Shown here: positions 34,838-44,122 of the stretch, piece by piece
Position numbering within the stretch: position 1 is the stretch's first letter
Layout of the letters: each line of letters starts with the position of its first letter
From: Clavaria fumosa
Lineage: Eukaryota; Basidiomycota; Agaricomycetes; Agaricales; Clavariaceae
Direction of reading: 5' to 3'
DNA: 64,000 bases
Assembly: GCA_951802425.1 (NCBI GenBank)
Contig: OX637798.1
Coordinates: 3,038,001-3,102,000, forward strand
Program-made: the position numbers and the translations under genes
The notes under the pieces: model-generated
What the model was told of the DNA's origin: nothing
Databases searched by the model: none
The model's input: the letters and a program-made list of their open reading frames with translations, nothing else

Positions 34838-37800
34838 CTAAGATTTGTTCTCCTGAACAAACTCTGCAACGGCCTCCTTCGCGCACGTGAGGTTCTCCAG
34901 GGGTTCCCAGGTATTTTCCTCAGGCGGATAGCCAACCCAGCTCACCAGGTACTGGACCTTCCCTCTCCTCTTCCTCTTGGCTAGGACCTGTTCGACATCA
35001 TACTGCTCACCTCCCTCTATGAGTTCGGGTGGTGGTCGAACAGAAGACGGGTCTCCTCGGAAGGGCTTGAGTAAGGTCTCATTGAAGACCGGGTGGATCC
35101 GCCAGCTCGGGGGAAGGGTGAGGCGATAAGCCGAGGTTCCTACCTTCTCCTCCACAGGGAAGGGGCCGACGAACTTAGGCCCAAGCTTCTTGGAGGGGAG
35201 TTTGAGGGGGAGGTTCCGCGAGTCTAAATACACCAGGCCACCTTTCCTATAGATCTCTGGTTCTCGTGAGTGGTCGTCGTAATTCGTGGAGTCGGTTGCT
35301 TGTCCCTTCCGCAAGACATCCCGGAGGTGGTCACGGGCAATGGAAATTCGTGCGAGGAACTCGTCAGCGGCAGGTATATCGAAGCTGGCGGGGAAATCGG
35401 GGATCGGGGCGGGGTCGAAGCCGTGGAGAGCTGAAAAGGGGGTGATGTCCGAGTCACGGATAGGTCGCGAGTTGAGAGCAAACTGGGCGAGGGGGAGCAC
35501 AGCGGCCCAATCGGCCTGGTCTTCCTTGGTTAGTGCGCGAAGGACTACTTCTACCTCCTGATTGGCCCTCTCCACTTGTCCGTCTGTCTGCGGGTGGTAG
35601 GCAGTGGAAGTAGCAGATTTGATGCCTAACTTATCGTAGACCTCGCACATGAACTTGGAGATAAATTGGCCTCCTCGATCAGACACTACCTTCTCTGGAA
35701 GCCCATAGTAGGCATAGATCTTCTCGAGGAGGATCGAGGCCGCTCCTTCTGACGTGAGTTCCTGGACAGTTGGGGCGAGGACAATGGTCTTGGTTAAGTA
35801 GTCTTTGATCACCAAGATCATGTCGTAACCCGCGGATTCCGAGACAGGGCCAATCAAGTCCCAACCAATGACTTGCCAAAGTCGCGAGGGGATTGGGAGA
35901 GGGTGGAGGGGAGCTGGCTTTCGTCCGCGTCAGGGTTTGATCCTTGGGCAGACATCGCAGGCGATAACGTAGGCGTGGGTGTCCTTTTTAAGTGTGGGCC
36001 AGTACCAGTACTTCACGACCGCAACCTGGGTTTTGGAGATCCCCGGGTGTATGGTAGTTCGAGCCGAGTGGTGGAGGTCGAGGATGTCTTTCACGAGTGA
36101 TGCCGGGACCCAGAGCTTCTCGTGTACCCAGAAGTATCCTTCCTTATCCTTCTCCGCTTCTTCTGGAGGGGTCCCCAGGGCCTGCTCGATCCTCAGCTTC
36201 TCCATTAGAGACAGGGTTTTATTGACCCGGAAGAAGTGGTCCGGTAACAGAACTTGGGCAGGGCGGGGAGGTTGGTCGTCGTAGTCGGGGTGTCGGGAAA
36301 GAGCATCAGCAGCGGCGTTCGACTTTCTGGAGCAAGGAACGATCTTGAAATGGAAGAGGGACAGGAACTGTCTCCATCGGTTCTGATGTCCATTGAGCGG
36401 GTTTGGCTTCCGGAAATATGAAAGGTTTTTATGGTCCGTATGGACCTCGAAATCCTGGCCGAGGAGGTAGCGTTGCCACTCCTCAAGCGCTCTTATCACC
36501 GCGAGGAGTTCCAGGTCATAGACATCGTAATTTAGCTGGGCGTCCCAGAGCTTTGTCGATAGGCAGTCCACCATTCTCCACACTCCATCCTGTTGCTGAT
36601 ATAGGATAGCCGAAGTCGCGATCTCGCTGGCATCCGTCTCGATCTTCCATGGCATTCTGTCCTGTGGGATCGCGACCTGGACCGAATTCTTGATTGCGTC
36701 CTGGATGTCGTAGAACGACTTTAGCGCAGCGTCCGTTAAGTTAAATTCACCTTTGCCGGTGCAGGCATGGAGAGGGGTGGCAATCTTGGCATAATTCGGA
36801 ACGTACCGCCGATAGTAACTTCCGAGGGCCGTGTACCTGCGCACATCCTTGGCAGATTTTGGGGTCGGCCAGTTGTCGATTGCCGAACACCTCTTCTCAC
36901 TCTTCTCGATGGTTCCCTGCCAGATCTTGTTTCTGAGGAAAGTCATCTCCATCCATTCGAATTCGCATTTCGCGGGTTTGATGGTCAGGTGATTTTCTTG
37001 AAGAACTTGGAAAACATGTGTGGTAAGGTTGCGAAGTTCTTTGCGGGTGTCGGAGCAGATGAGGATGTCGTCAACATATACGAAGATCTGGCCAGTGGCC
37101 ACCAGATCCTTCAGGATACTGTCCATGAAACCCTGAAAGATTGCGGGGGCATTAGTCACTCCGAAAGGCATGACTCGACAGAGAAATTGGCCGTATTCGC
37201 ATATGAATGCTAACAGCATCTCGCTCTCCTTTGATGCCCGGATATTGTTGAATCCAATCTGGATATTGATTTTTGAATAATACTGGAACTTCTGCAAGCA
37301 GTCGTAGATGTTCCGGATGAGAGGGAGAGGGTAGGCATTCTTGACCGTGACTTCGTTTAGCCGTTTGTAGTCGACCACAGGCCAGAGCTTGTCCCCTTCG
37401 TTCTTGAAAAAGAGAGGGCTAGCCCAGGGCGACTGACCTGGATAAATTCGTCCAGTCGCGAGGTTCTTGTCTAGCCACTTCCGGAGCTCTGCGCGGTAGG
37501 CCTTGGGTGTTGGGTAAATCTGAGATCGGTATGGATGGGCATCATTCCCTAGCTGGATGTCGATGTTGACTCCGGGACGGTGCGGGGGTAAAACATTGTA
37601 GAACTCTTCTCCGAATACTTGTGGAAAGAGAGTTGGCCAGTCGGGGGAGTCGTTCACGATGACACGGACCGCAGCACTGCAGGGAAGGTCACGGCAATGT
37701 CGAAATTCGAGGGAGCGAGTCCGCCAGTCGATGGTAGGAATGTGCTTCCAGAGCCAATCATCGCCTAGCACAAGGTCGAAGTCGGGATAGTCGCCCAGGT

Positions 37801-38095
37801 AGCACTTGATAATCTTGTGGTGTCCAAGGCCGAATTCGACCGCGACCTTGGTGAAATGTGTGACGGGTCCTCGCGAGTTTGTGGTACCATCTGCATTCCT
37901 TGTGATCATCGGGGATGGGAGTCGCTCCATGGGGAAATGGTTCCGATTGGCGAAACTGTGGTCCATGACTGAGGTTGTACTGCCGCTGTCAATAAGCACT
38001 TTCCTGTGCACGGCTCTACTCGGGAAGGCAGGGGGGGAGATTCGAACTCTGAATTCGAGTTGAGCTGTTTCTTGGCGGCCCACTATTTTCGTCAT
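34838..38095 (-). CDS. Gypsy Pol (protease-RT-RNase H-integrase-chromodomain), one internal stop
   Basis: One minus-strand frame from ATG 38095 to 34838, interrupted only by TGA at 35930-35932, just after the integrase zinc-binding region (CDVCPRIKP). Domains begin with protease ([13 protein letters not shown]) and RT (active site [10 protein letters not shown]). RNase H follows ([41 protein letters not shown]). Integrase has D in [10 protein letters not shown] in VSDRGGQF and E in [12 protein letters not shown]-terminal chromodomain reads [14 protein letters not shown], then YLVSWVGYP and NTWEPLENL. The RT motif A, normally with a catalytic Asp in an SK-x-D context, here reads [13 protein letters not shown] with Asn. 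This would abolish polymerase activity. Chromodomains guide integration to particular chromatin. Pol is in a different frame from gag. Confidence 0.95.
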
Positions 38096-38183
38096 CCTTA
38101 GAAGCAGTTGGGAGATGGGTCAGAGACTGGTATTGTCGCGGTACTAATACAGGGGGGGGACCTAGGCGGGGAAGCTGCTTCCT

Positions 38184-39497
38184 TCATTCCTCGCCTGCGG
38201 GAAAATCCGCTTTTGCCTCTTTCAGCGCCCCAAGTTCCTTATCCTTCACCTCGATGGTGTCGCGGAGCTGGGCCACCAGGGCCTCAAGCTCATCGGCGGT
38301 CGCGGTCGAGGTGTCATTGGCCCGGACGTCGATCCGGGGAACTCGGGGGGGCTTACGAGGGAGTGGGCAGTTGCGTGCGAGGTGGCCGGGCTGCTGACAA
38401 TTGTAGCAATTGCCGCGCGACAGAATCCGGTCGACCTGCATCGCATTCGGGTCGTGTTGTGGGGGCGCAGAAGGTCGCGGGGTCGGGCGATCGGGTGGTT
38501 TGGTGTAGACGATCTGCTGGGCAGGGCGCATGGCGTCGCGACATTCGAGCATTAAGTCGATGGCGAGGGCCTTCCTCTTCCAGGCAGAATAGTTGGGTGG
38601 AAGGGTGGCAGCGGCATAGATGCGATCGGTGATATTATAATTGAGGGCGGGTTCGAGGAGGGTGACGAGGAGGTCTCCGTGAGTTTGCTCGGAGAGTTCG
38701 GCCTTTGCGATTAGCTGGTCGAACTCTGTCAGGAACTCTTTTACCGGGCATTTACCTTGCTTAAGCTTCCCAAGCTTAAGGTAGGCATTCTCCTTCTCTA
38801 CCAAGTCCGAAAACTCAGCATCCATGCTCCCTCTGAAGACAGCCCAGGTGGGGCATGAGGTGGGGGCCGCAACTATCTTTTCAACCACGGAGTTGGCCCA
38901 ATCTCCGGCATAGCCTCCGCGCATCTGGTTAAGGGCAAACAAAATCCGTTTTAGGTCTGTGTTGAACCTCTCTGGCTCCGTGAGGAAGAAAACATTGAGC
39001 TGTCAAACGAAGGTCCGGTAGGCAACGCTACTTCCATCGAAGGGGGCGATAGTGAATCCGCTAGACATCGTATCTGCGGAGTTCCTCATCAATGTCCAGG
39101 AGTTCCATTGAGTCGGAGGCGAAGGAGACGGAGGAGACTGAGGAGGGGGAGAGGGAGTCCGAGGTGACGGGGGATTGAGTCGAACGGGGAGGGCAAGGTT
39201 CATGGGTGGTGGCGAGGGTGCTCTGCTGGCCGAGGGCGTCCTGAAGACTTCTTCAGATATCTGAAGCAGGCTGAGGCCAGGCACTAGGATATGCTCAGGG
39301 GTTGATGGGCGCCCAAGTGGCGAGTCGGGGCGGGTGTCGGCTGGTGTCGATGACGAGCCAAGCATTGGCTGTGCATGCTCGTAGGAAACGCTCAGGGGCG
39401 TCAGTCTGAACCAAGGCAGTGGTGTAGGTAGGGGGTCATGGGGTAGGAGCGGGCGAGGGTGTTCTTGGCGGGGACTCGACGTTTTCGATGTCCTCAA
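38184..39497 (-). CDS. Gypsy Gag, one internal stop
   Basis: A minus-strand frame with a Pro/Ser-rich N-terminal part (PSPPPMNLALPV and PPSPRTPSPPPQ region). The capsid-like domain follows (FNTDLKRILFALNQMRG, then AEFSDLVEKENAYLKLGKLK, FLTEFDQLIAKAELSE). The nucleocapsid zinc knuckle is CYNCQQPGHLARNC. After it come a basic Pro/Arg stretch and a coiled C-terminus. A single TGA at 39003-39005, between YRTFV and QLNVFF, splits the frame. Translation resumes in the same frame, so it is most simply a point mutation (CGA to TGA). An ATG further upstream of 39497 is possible. Confidence 0.88.
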
Positions 39498-39948
39498 TCG
39501 TCAGGCCTTCAGTAGCCTGACGGAATATCTCTTGGTTAAGGGTGGCGGTAAGTAGCGCGGGGAGTTCTCTGGGAAAGTAGCCTGGGTGGAGCTTCTGCTC
39601 ACGGATCTCTCTCGAGGACCAAGGTCCGGGTTTGATGAACTGTCATTCGACTGAACGATAAACGGTGCTCCGCAGCGGTCGTCCGCCTGGGGAGTTGCAG
39701 CGAGTGATGGGTACCGGTGTACGGCGATCGATGTAGCAGAGGACGAAGAAGCGGTGTTGCTTCTGCCTGTCTGTGAGGCCTAGGGGTTCCGGTAAATTCT
39801 TCTTTCTCAACGTTTGAGAATCCAGTTTGGCAAATAGCAAGGGTCGCGGTTTTCCAGGTACATTAGGAGGGCCGGGCAAGTTTGGTTTGAGTCAGTCGTC
39901 GATGTCGGGACGTCGCAGACATCGAGTTGGGACGAGGGACGGGGTTGA

Positions 39949-39961
39949 GACTTTGATATTA
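39949..39961 (-). other. candidate self-priming primer-binding site of the Gypsy element
   Basis: Next to the 5' LTR, leaving one base, the minus strand reads AATATCAAAGTCT (39960 down to 39948). This is the exact 13-nt reverse complement of AGACTTTGATATT inside the LTR (40098 down to 40086). That LTR segment starts about 35 nt after a TATATATAT box, where transcription should begin. This is the arrangement of Tf1/sushi-group retrotransposons, whose mRNA 5' end folds back and primes reverse transcription. Confidence 0.7.
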
Positions 39962-40589
39962 TGTTGCGGTCGATCCTAAATCTGGAGCTTAAAGGTTGCA
40001 GTGAGGTCATGACAAGGTCGCGAGGGTCACGTGGATAGCTGATGTAAAGGCTCAACAAGGAGGTAGAAAGAGGCGATTTCTGGAGAATATCAAAGTCTAG
40101 AGAATACATGCTAAGTGTCTACTCATATATATACTAGAGTCCAAGACCGTAGGAACGATATCAGTACAAGGTAGTAAGAGAAGACATATAACGGGTGTGA
40201 TGGTAGGGAGGAAATGAAAGTATCTGGGCAACGATCGCGAAGTCGTCATGGTCCCAAGAAGGGAAGCGTCAGTCAGCGGGGGAATGGGATAGCGGTATAA
40301 GGGCACCAGGGGAACAGGAAGCCATCATGGGAAGGAGATGGGGACGCCAAGGGGACGGGATTGCGGTAAAGGTGGGGTGCAGGAGAGAACAAGGTTGTGT
40401 TAGGGATGGTCGCTTGATGGGTGATGTCAGGTGTCAGCCCGTTGACAGGGTGATGGCATCCCACTTGATGTGCCATCACATATTTGGGCCGTACTGTCAG
40501 TGGTGGTCATGTGAGTTCTCGTGACTTACTGATCATGTGACAGGTCACGTGTCTGTGTCCTTTGAGGGTCACGTGATGTCGCTGCGACA
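39962..40589 (-). repeat. Gypsy 5' LTR
   Basis: 628 bp, TG...CA ends. It carries the promoter (TATA box about 40124-40133) and the predicted transcription start near 40098 on the minus strand. Confidence 0.95.
40124..40133 (-). promoter_or_regulatory. TATA box of the Gypsy LTR
   Basis: TATATATATG on the minus strand. It lies roughly 35 nt upstream of the AGACTTTGATATT segment that pairs with the primer site, consistent with a transcription start there. The same box is present in the 3' LTR and, conserved, in the old solo LTR. Confidence 0.65.
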
Positions 40590-40670
40590 AAACCCATGCA
40601 AAACCCGCAGGTTACCTGTGGTGATCACTAGATACCCATGGGTATACCCATGCTCTGCCCTAGCCATGGC

Positions 40671-41030
40671 ACCCTGTTTCAACCCTGCAATGTCTGCAAG
40701 GGCTGTTGCATGGTCATTACATAATTAACCATTATTATGAAACAGCCAATAATCACAAAATAATAACATCAGTCCCCAATAGCTAAGTAATTAGCACTAA
40801 GTTTTTTAAGGCCAGCATAAATTATTAAAATTATCTCATAATATGCAGGTTATCACTAAATTACTGCTTTTAATGGAGAGTTTATTTAGGTTTTCTGTTA
40901 TGCTCAGTCATTGAATATGATGAGAAAATTATATCATAATTATCTAAATTACACTCAGATTTGTCATCACATAAGGGGAGAAAAAAAATTATTGTGCATT
41001 AAGCTGTAGACTACACAAGAGTATTGCTAT
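40671..41030. other. AT-rich spacer
   Basis: AT-rich sequence with no gene, between the foldback element and the G-rich tract. Confidence 0.4.
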
Positions 41031-41039
41031 TATTACTAC

Positions 41040-41885
41040 AGGGAATAGAGGCAAGAGGTACAGTGGAGAGGCAGAGGGAGAGGGGAGAGAGGTGGGGAGA
41101 CAGGGAAGTAGGGAGATGGGGAGAGGGTGCAGGCAGGGAAGGCAGGCAGTGGCAAGCAGAGGTAGGGCAGGATGAGGTGAGGAGGAAGCAGAGGTGGGCA
41201 ACAGGGGAGTGCAGAGGAGGCAGGCAGAAGGGGCAGGCAGAAAAGGTGGGCAGAGGAGACAGGCAGAGGAAGTGGGGAAGTGAGAGGCAGAGAGGGGGGA
41301 GGGATGTGCAGAGGTGGGCAGAGAAGGCAGGCAAGGGGCAGGCAGAGGAGGCAGGAGGCAGAGGCAAGGGAGGGGGAGTTGCAAAGAAAGCAGGCAGAGG
41401 GGGCCAGTGGGGCAGCAGGGCGGCGGGGTGGTGGGGCAGCAGGGCAGCAGGGTGGGGCAGCGAGGCAGTGGGCGGCAGGGAAGCAGGCCAGTGGGCCAGC
41501 GGGACAGCAGGGCGGCGGGTGAGCGGGGCGGCGAGGCAGCGGGGCGGCGGGGCAGTGGAGACAGGGTGGTGGGGCAGCGGGACGGCGGCAGGGCGGCACG
41601 GAGGGTGGCGGCGGGGCGGCGAGGCAGCAGGGTGGCGGGTGCAGTGGGGAAGTGGGGCAGCGAGGCAGTGGGCGGCAGGGCAGCGGGGCGGCGGGGCAGC
41701 AGGGCGGCAGGGCGGCGGGTGAGCGGGGCGGCGAGTCAGCAGGGTGGCGGGTGCAGTGGGGAAGTGGGGCAGCGAGGCAGTGGGCGGCAGGGAAGCGGGT
41801 CTGCAGGGTGGTGGGGCAGTGGGGCAGCGGGACAGCGGAGTGGTGGGGCAGCAGGGCAGTGGAGTGACAGGGCAGCAGGTTCAGC
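41040..41885. repeat. G-rich low-complexity and GC minisatellite tract
   Basis: 41040-41400 is almost pure purine (GGCAGAGG/GGGAGA type). 41400-41880 is built of GGGGCAGC, GGGCGGC and GGGTGGCGGG words. A block (GGTGGCGGGTGCAGTGGGG...) recurs about 108 bp apart (near 41630 and 41737). Long open frames on both strands are products of the low complexity (Gly/Arg on one strand, Pro/Ala on the other). Confidence 0.9.
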
Positions 41886-42279
41886 AACAAAATAAGCAAC
41901 AAGCAAAAGAAACAAACCGAAGAAACAAAATTGCTTCGTGTGAGGCACCGGGCAGTGACAAGACAACGGGCAGCAGCGGGGGGCAAGGCAGCAGAGGCAC
42001 GATGAGGGACAGTGACAAGAGGGGGGTAGTGAGGTGGCAAGGGGAGGGCAGTGAGATTGAGAGGCAGCGAGGTCAAGAGGTGGAGAGGCCGAGAGGTGGC
42101 GACAACGATGCGAGAGAAGAAAAAAAAGGCCTATGCCAAATCCGGCTTATGCCGAATTCGGCATAAGGCTTATGTCGAATTTGACAAAATGTAACGGTTC
42201 CAGACACTGCCACCAGAACCTTAATTTAACGTTAATTTACATAACCTCGTACTCGTACCTGACCAACCAACGATTTGTG

Positions 42280-43546
42280 TACTATCCGCCTCCTATTTGT
42301 CACCTCCGCAATCCCCTGGACGTGTACAGGCAACCTTCCTGCTTATGTTCCAGGCTGTTGACACCATCCACGTCGTGGATAGATGATCGCCATATTATTG
42401 TTTTCTCTGGCCGCCCCAACGACCGTCGAATCCTTGCAACAGTGGCGGTGGTCTCTGGAAACGGCACCACCAAGCAAGCGATGCGGCGCATCATGAGCGC
42501 TGACAACTACCATCCTCCAGCTCGCGCTCTGCTCACCAGCACCCTCCGACTACCTCGCCATCGCATACCCGGATAACCGTTGCCTGTAAGGCATGGCCTA
42601 CCTTCTGGATTGCACCATTCATTTGTCACTCCTGCTCGCTCCAGCATCCCACAGCCTCTCCCGCATCAGGAGGGCCACGTGCAACTCCACCCGTGCCATC
42701 TTTGTCACAGTACCAGGCACCGTTGATAACCCCGGCATGCGTTGCTGGAGCAACCTGGAAGCCGCGAAGGTGGCAAGCCTGTGGGCTGTACGAATCGTTT
42801 GTGTCTTAGATGGGCCGTATTAGTCGCTTATCTCTTTTCATACCCGTTTGGTCTTCAGGATGGCGCGCCGTCGCTAGCCAGCGTTGCCGCTTTGTATTCA
42901 GCCATACTTTGACGACTATAAGATGGCGCATTTTTCACTCCGTTTGTGCATTCCTCAATCCCACCTTCCACAACAATCACCTCACCTTTATAACCAACAA
43001 TGAAGCTCATTGCTATTGCGTCTTTCTTCCTTGCTGCGAGCGTCGTCTTAGCCATACCGCCGCCTGCCGATTGGAAACGGTGGCAGGTGCGTTAGAACCA
43101 CTCCCTCATTCAATGCAAATGACTTACACGCATTGTCGCCGGCCGCTAGGATGTTTCTACGACGACGGCACTCCCTTTCCCTACCGCCTCGGCGACACAG
43201 TGACTCTCATCTCGGGAACAGTCACCACATGTGCTACTTCCACCGGTATGTACTTGGGTTTCATTTCGCGCCGAGCCTTGTTGACCTACAGTGTGTACGC
43301 GACATTTCTTTTGAAGGGATGATGTGACGGGTGTCAATCGAGTGTGGTGTTGTTTGCTCGATGACGCAACAGTCCCTATAACCATTGTAATGTCTCGACT
43401 TCCATGATGTGATATCAACTAAAGTATCCAAAAACCCTTGAGTGGAAATAAAGAGTGATTGAAAATTTAGATCAGATCAAAGCCAACATTGTCTGAGTCC
43501 GTCGTGACATCCCGTGCAGTACCTCTGCTGCTACTGGTCATAGTTG
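42280..43546. repeat. second locus of the 20-23 kb gene-fragment family
   Basis: 42290-42830 resembles 20680-21240. 42890-43546 is collinear and nearly identical with 22869-23526 (about 657 bp each), including the ATG with the signal-peptide-like start at 43000 and the conserved FYDDGTPFPYRLGDTVTLIS text. Both copies end at the same base after GCTACTGGTCATAGT, beyond which the loci are unrelated. The coding frame is again broken between leader and body. Confidence 0.85.
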
Positions 43547-44122
43547 ATGATGATGTGTCAGATTGGGGGTATGCCCGATGTTATTGCAGGGACGTCTAGT
43601 ATGACTTTATGTGACGAATTAGTATGTATGCCCCTGGGACCATGTCCCACATTCCCTGGACATGAACACCTGTTAACAGCTCTTCCCATCATTTCCTTTT
43701 CCATCTTGTTGTGATTATGGGGCTTTGTTGACCTCCACATTGCCTGTTACCCGAATTAGCCAGAGCCTCATATTGAGAGAGGTCACAACTTGGACCTGAT
43801 GACTAACCCACCCCTATATCCATGGTGGTGTAAACACCCAGGTCACTCAGTCCAGTACACCCCAACTAACACCATCTTGGAACAGATTACTCCTATTGGA
43901 AACCCAAGGATCATGGAAGGGGGCCACAGCTTCCTGAAACAGCCAGGCTACAGTGTAGGCACCTGACCTGGTCTTACTTGGGGGAGTGGGCCATCACATG
44001 CATGGCATGAACAAGTTCATTTGTACATTTCCTTCTTCATTTCATTTTCTTTCTTTGATAATTGCATATTTTAGAGGCCTTCAGAAACCATCAGAACAAT
44101 GTATCTTCCCAAAAATTCTAAC
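43547..44122. other. CpG-poor spacer at the Helitron 3' side
   Basis: No gene recognised. If the Helitron runs on the minus strand, its 3' end (hairpin plus CTRR) should lie in or near this stretch, but I could not fix it. Confidence 0.4.

Larger units (their letters stand above)
34214..40594 (-). mobile_element. Ty3/Gypsy chromovirus, near-intact
   Basis: The element proper is 34219-40589, on the minus strand. Its 5' LTR is 39962-40589 (628 bp) and its 3' LTR 34219-34826 (608 bp; the shorter one lacks a 20-bp block). LTRs begin TGTCGC/TGTYGC and end GCGACA in either orientation. AAACC at 34214-34218 and 40590-40594 is the 5-bp target duplication. Internally it has gag (39497-38184) and pol (38095-34838), a purine-rich tract next to the 3' LTR (34827-34837, plus strand reads pyrimidines) and a primer site next to the 5' LTR. 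A chromodomain ends pol, which defines a chromovirus. The element is CpG-rich, unlike its surroundings. Confidence 0.97.
33784..40670. mobile_element. hAT-like foldback MITE, split by the Gypsy element
   Basis: The left part is 33792-34218 and the right part is 40595-40662. The outer termini are TAGGGCAGAGCATGGGTATA (left) and its reverse complement (right). Putative 8-bp target duplications flank them: GTCATGGC (33784-33791) and GCCATGGC (40663-40670), one mismatch. TAGGG-type ends and 8-bp duplications are typical of hAT elements. Most of the element is palindromic. About 33860-34030 is the reverse complement of about 34045-34217, around a loop near 34035, so it would fold into a long hairpin. 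There is no transposase. The Gypsy inserted inside its right arm. Confidence 0.8.

Noticed and set aside
41024..42076. Long Gly/Arg (+) and Pro/Ala (-) open frames
   Set aside because: They are open on both strands at once because the DNA is low-complexity G-rich repeat.
43547..44122. Exact Helitron 3' terminus
   Set aside because: No convincing hairpin followed by CTRR on the minus strand could be fixed by eye, so the boundary is left open.
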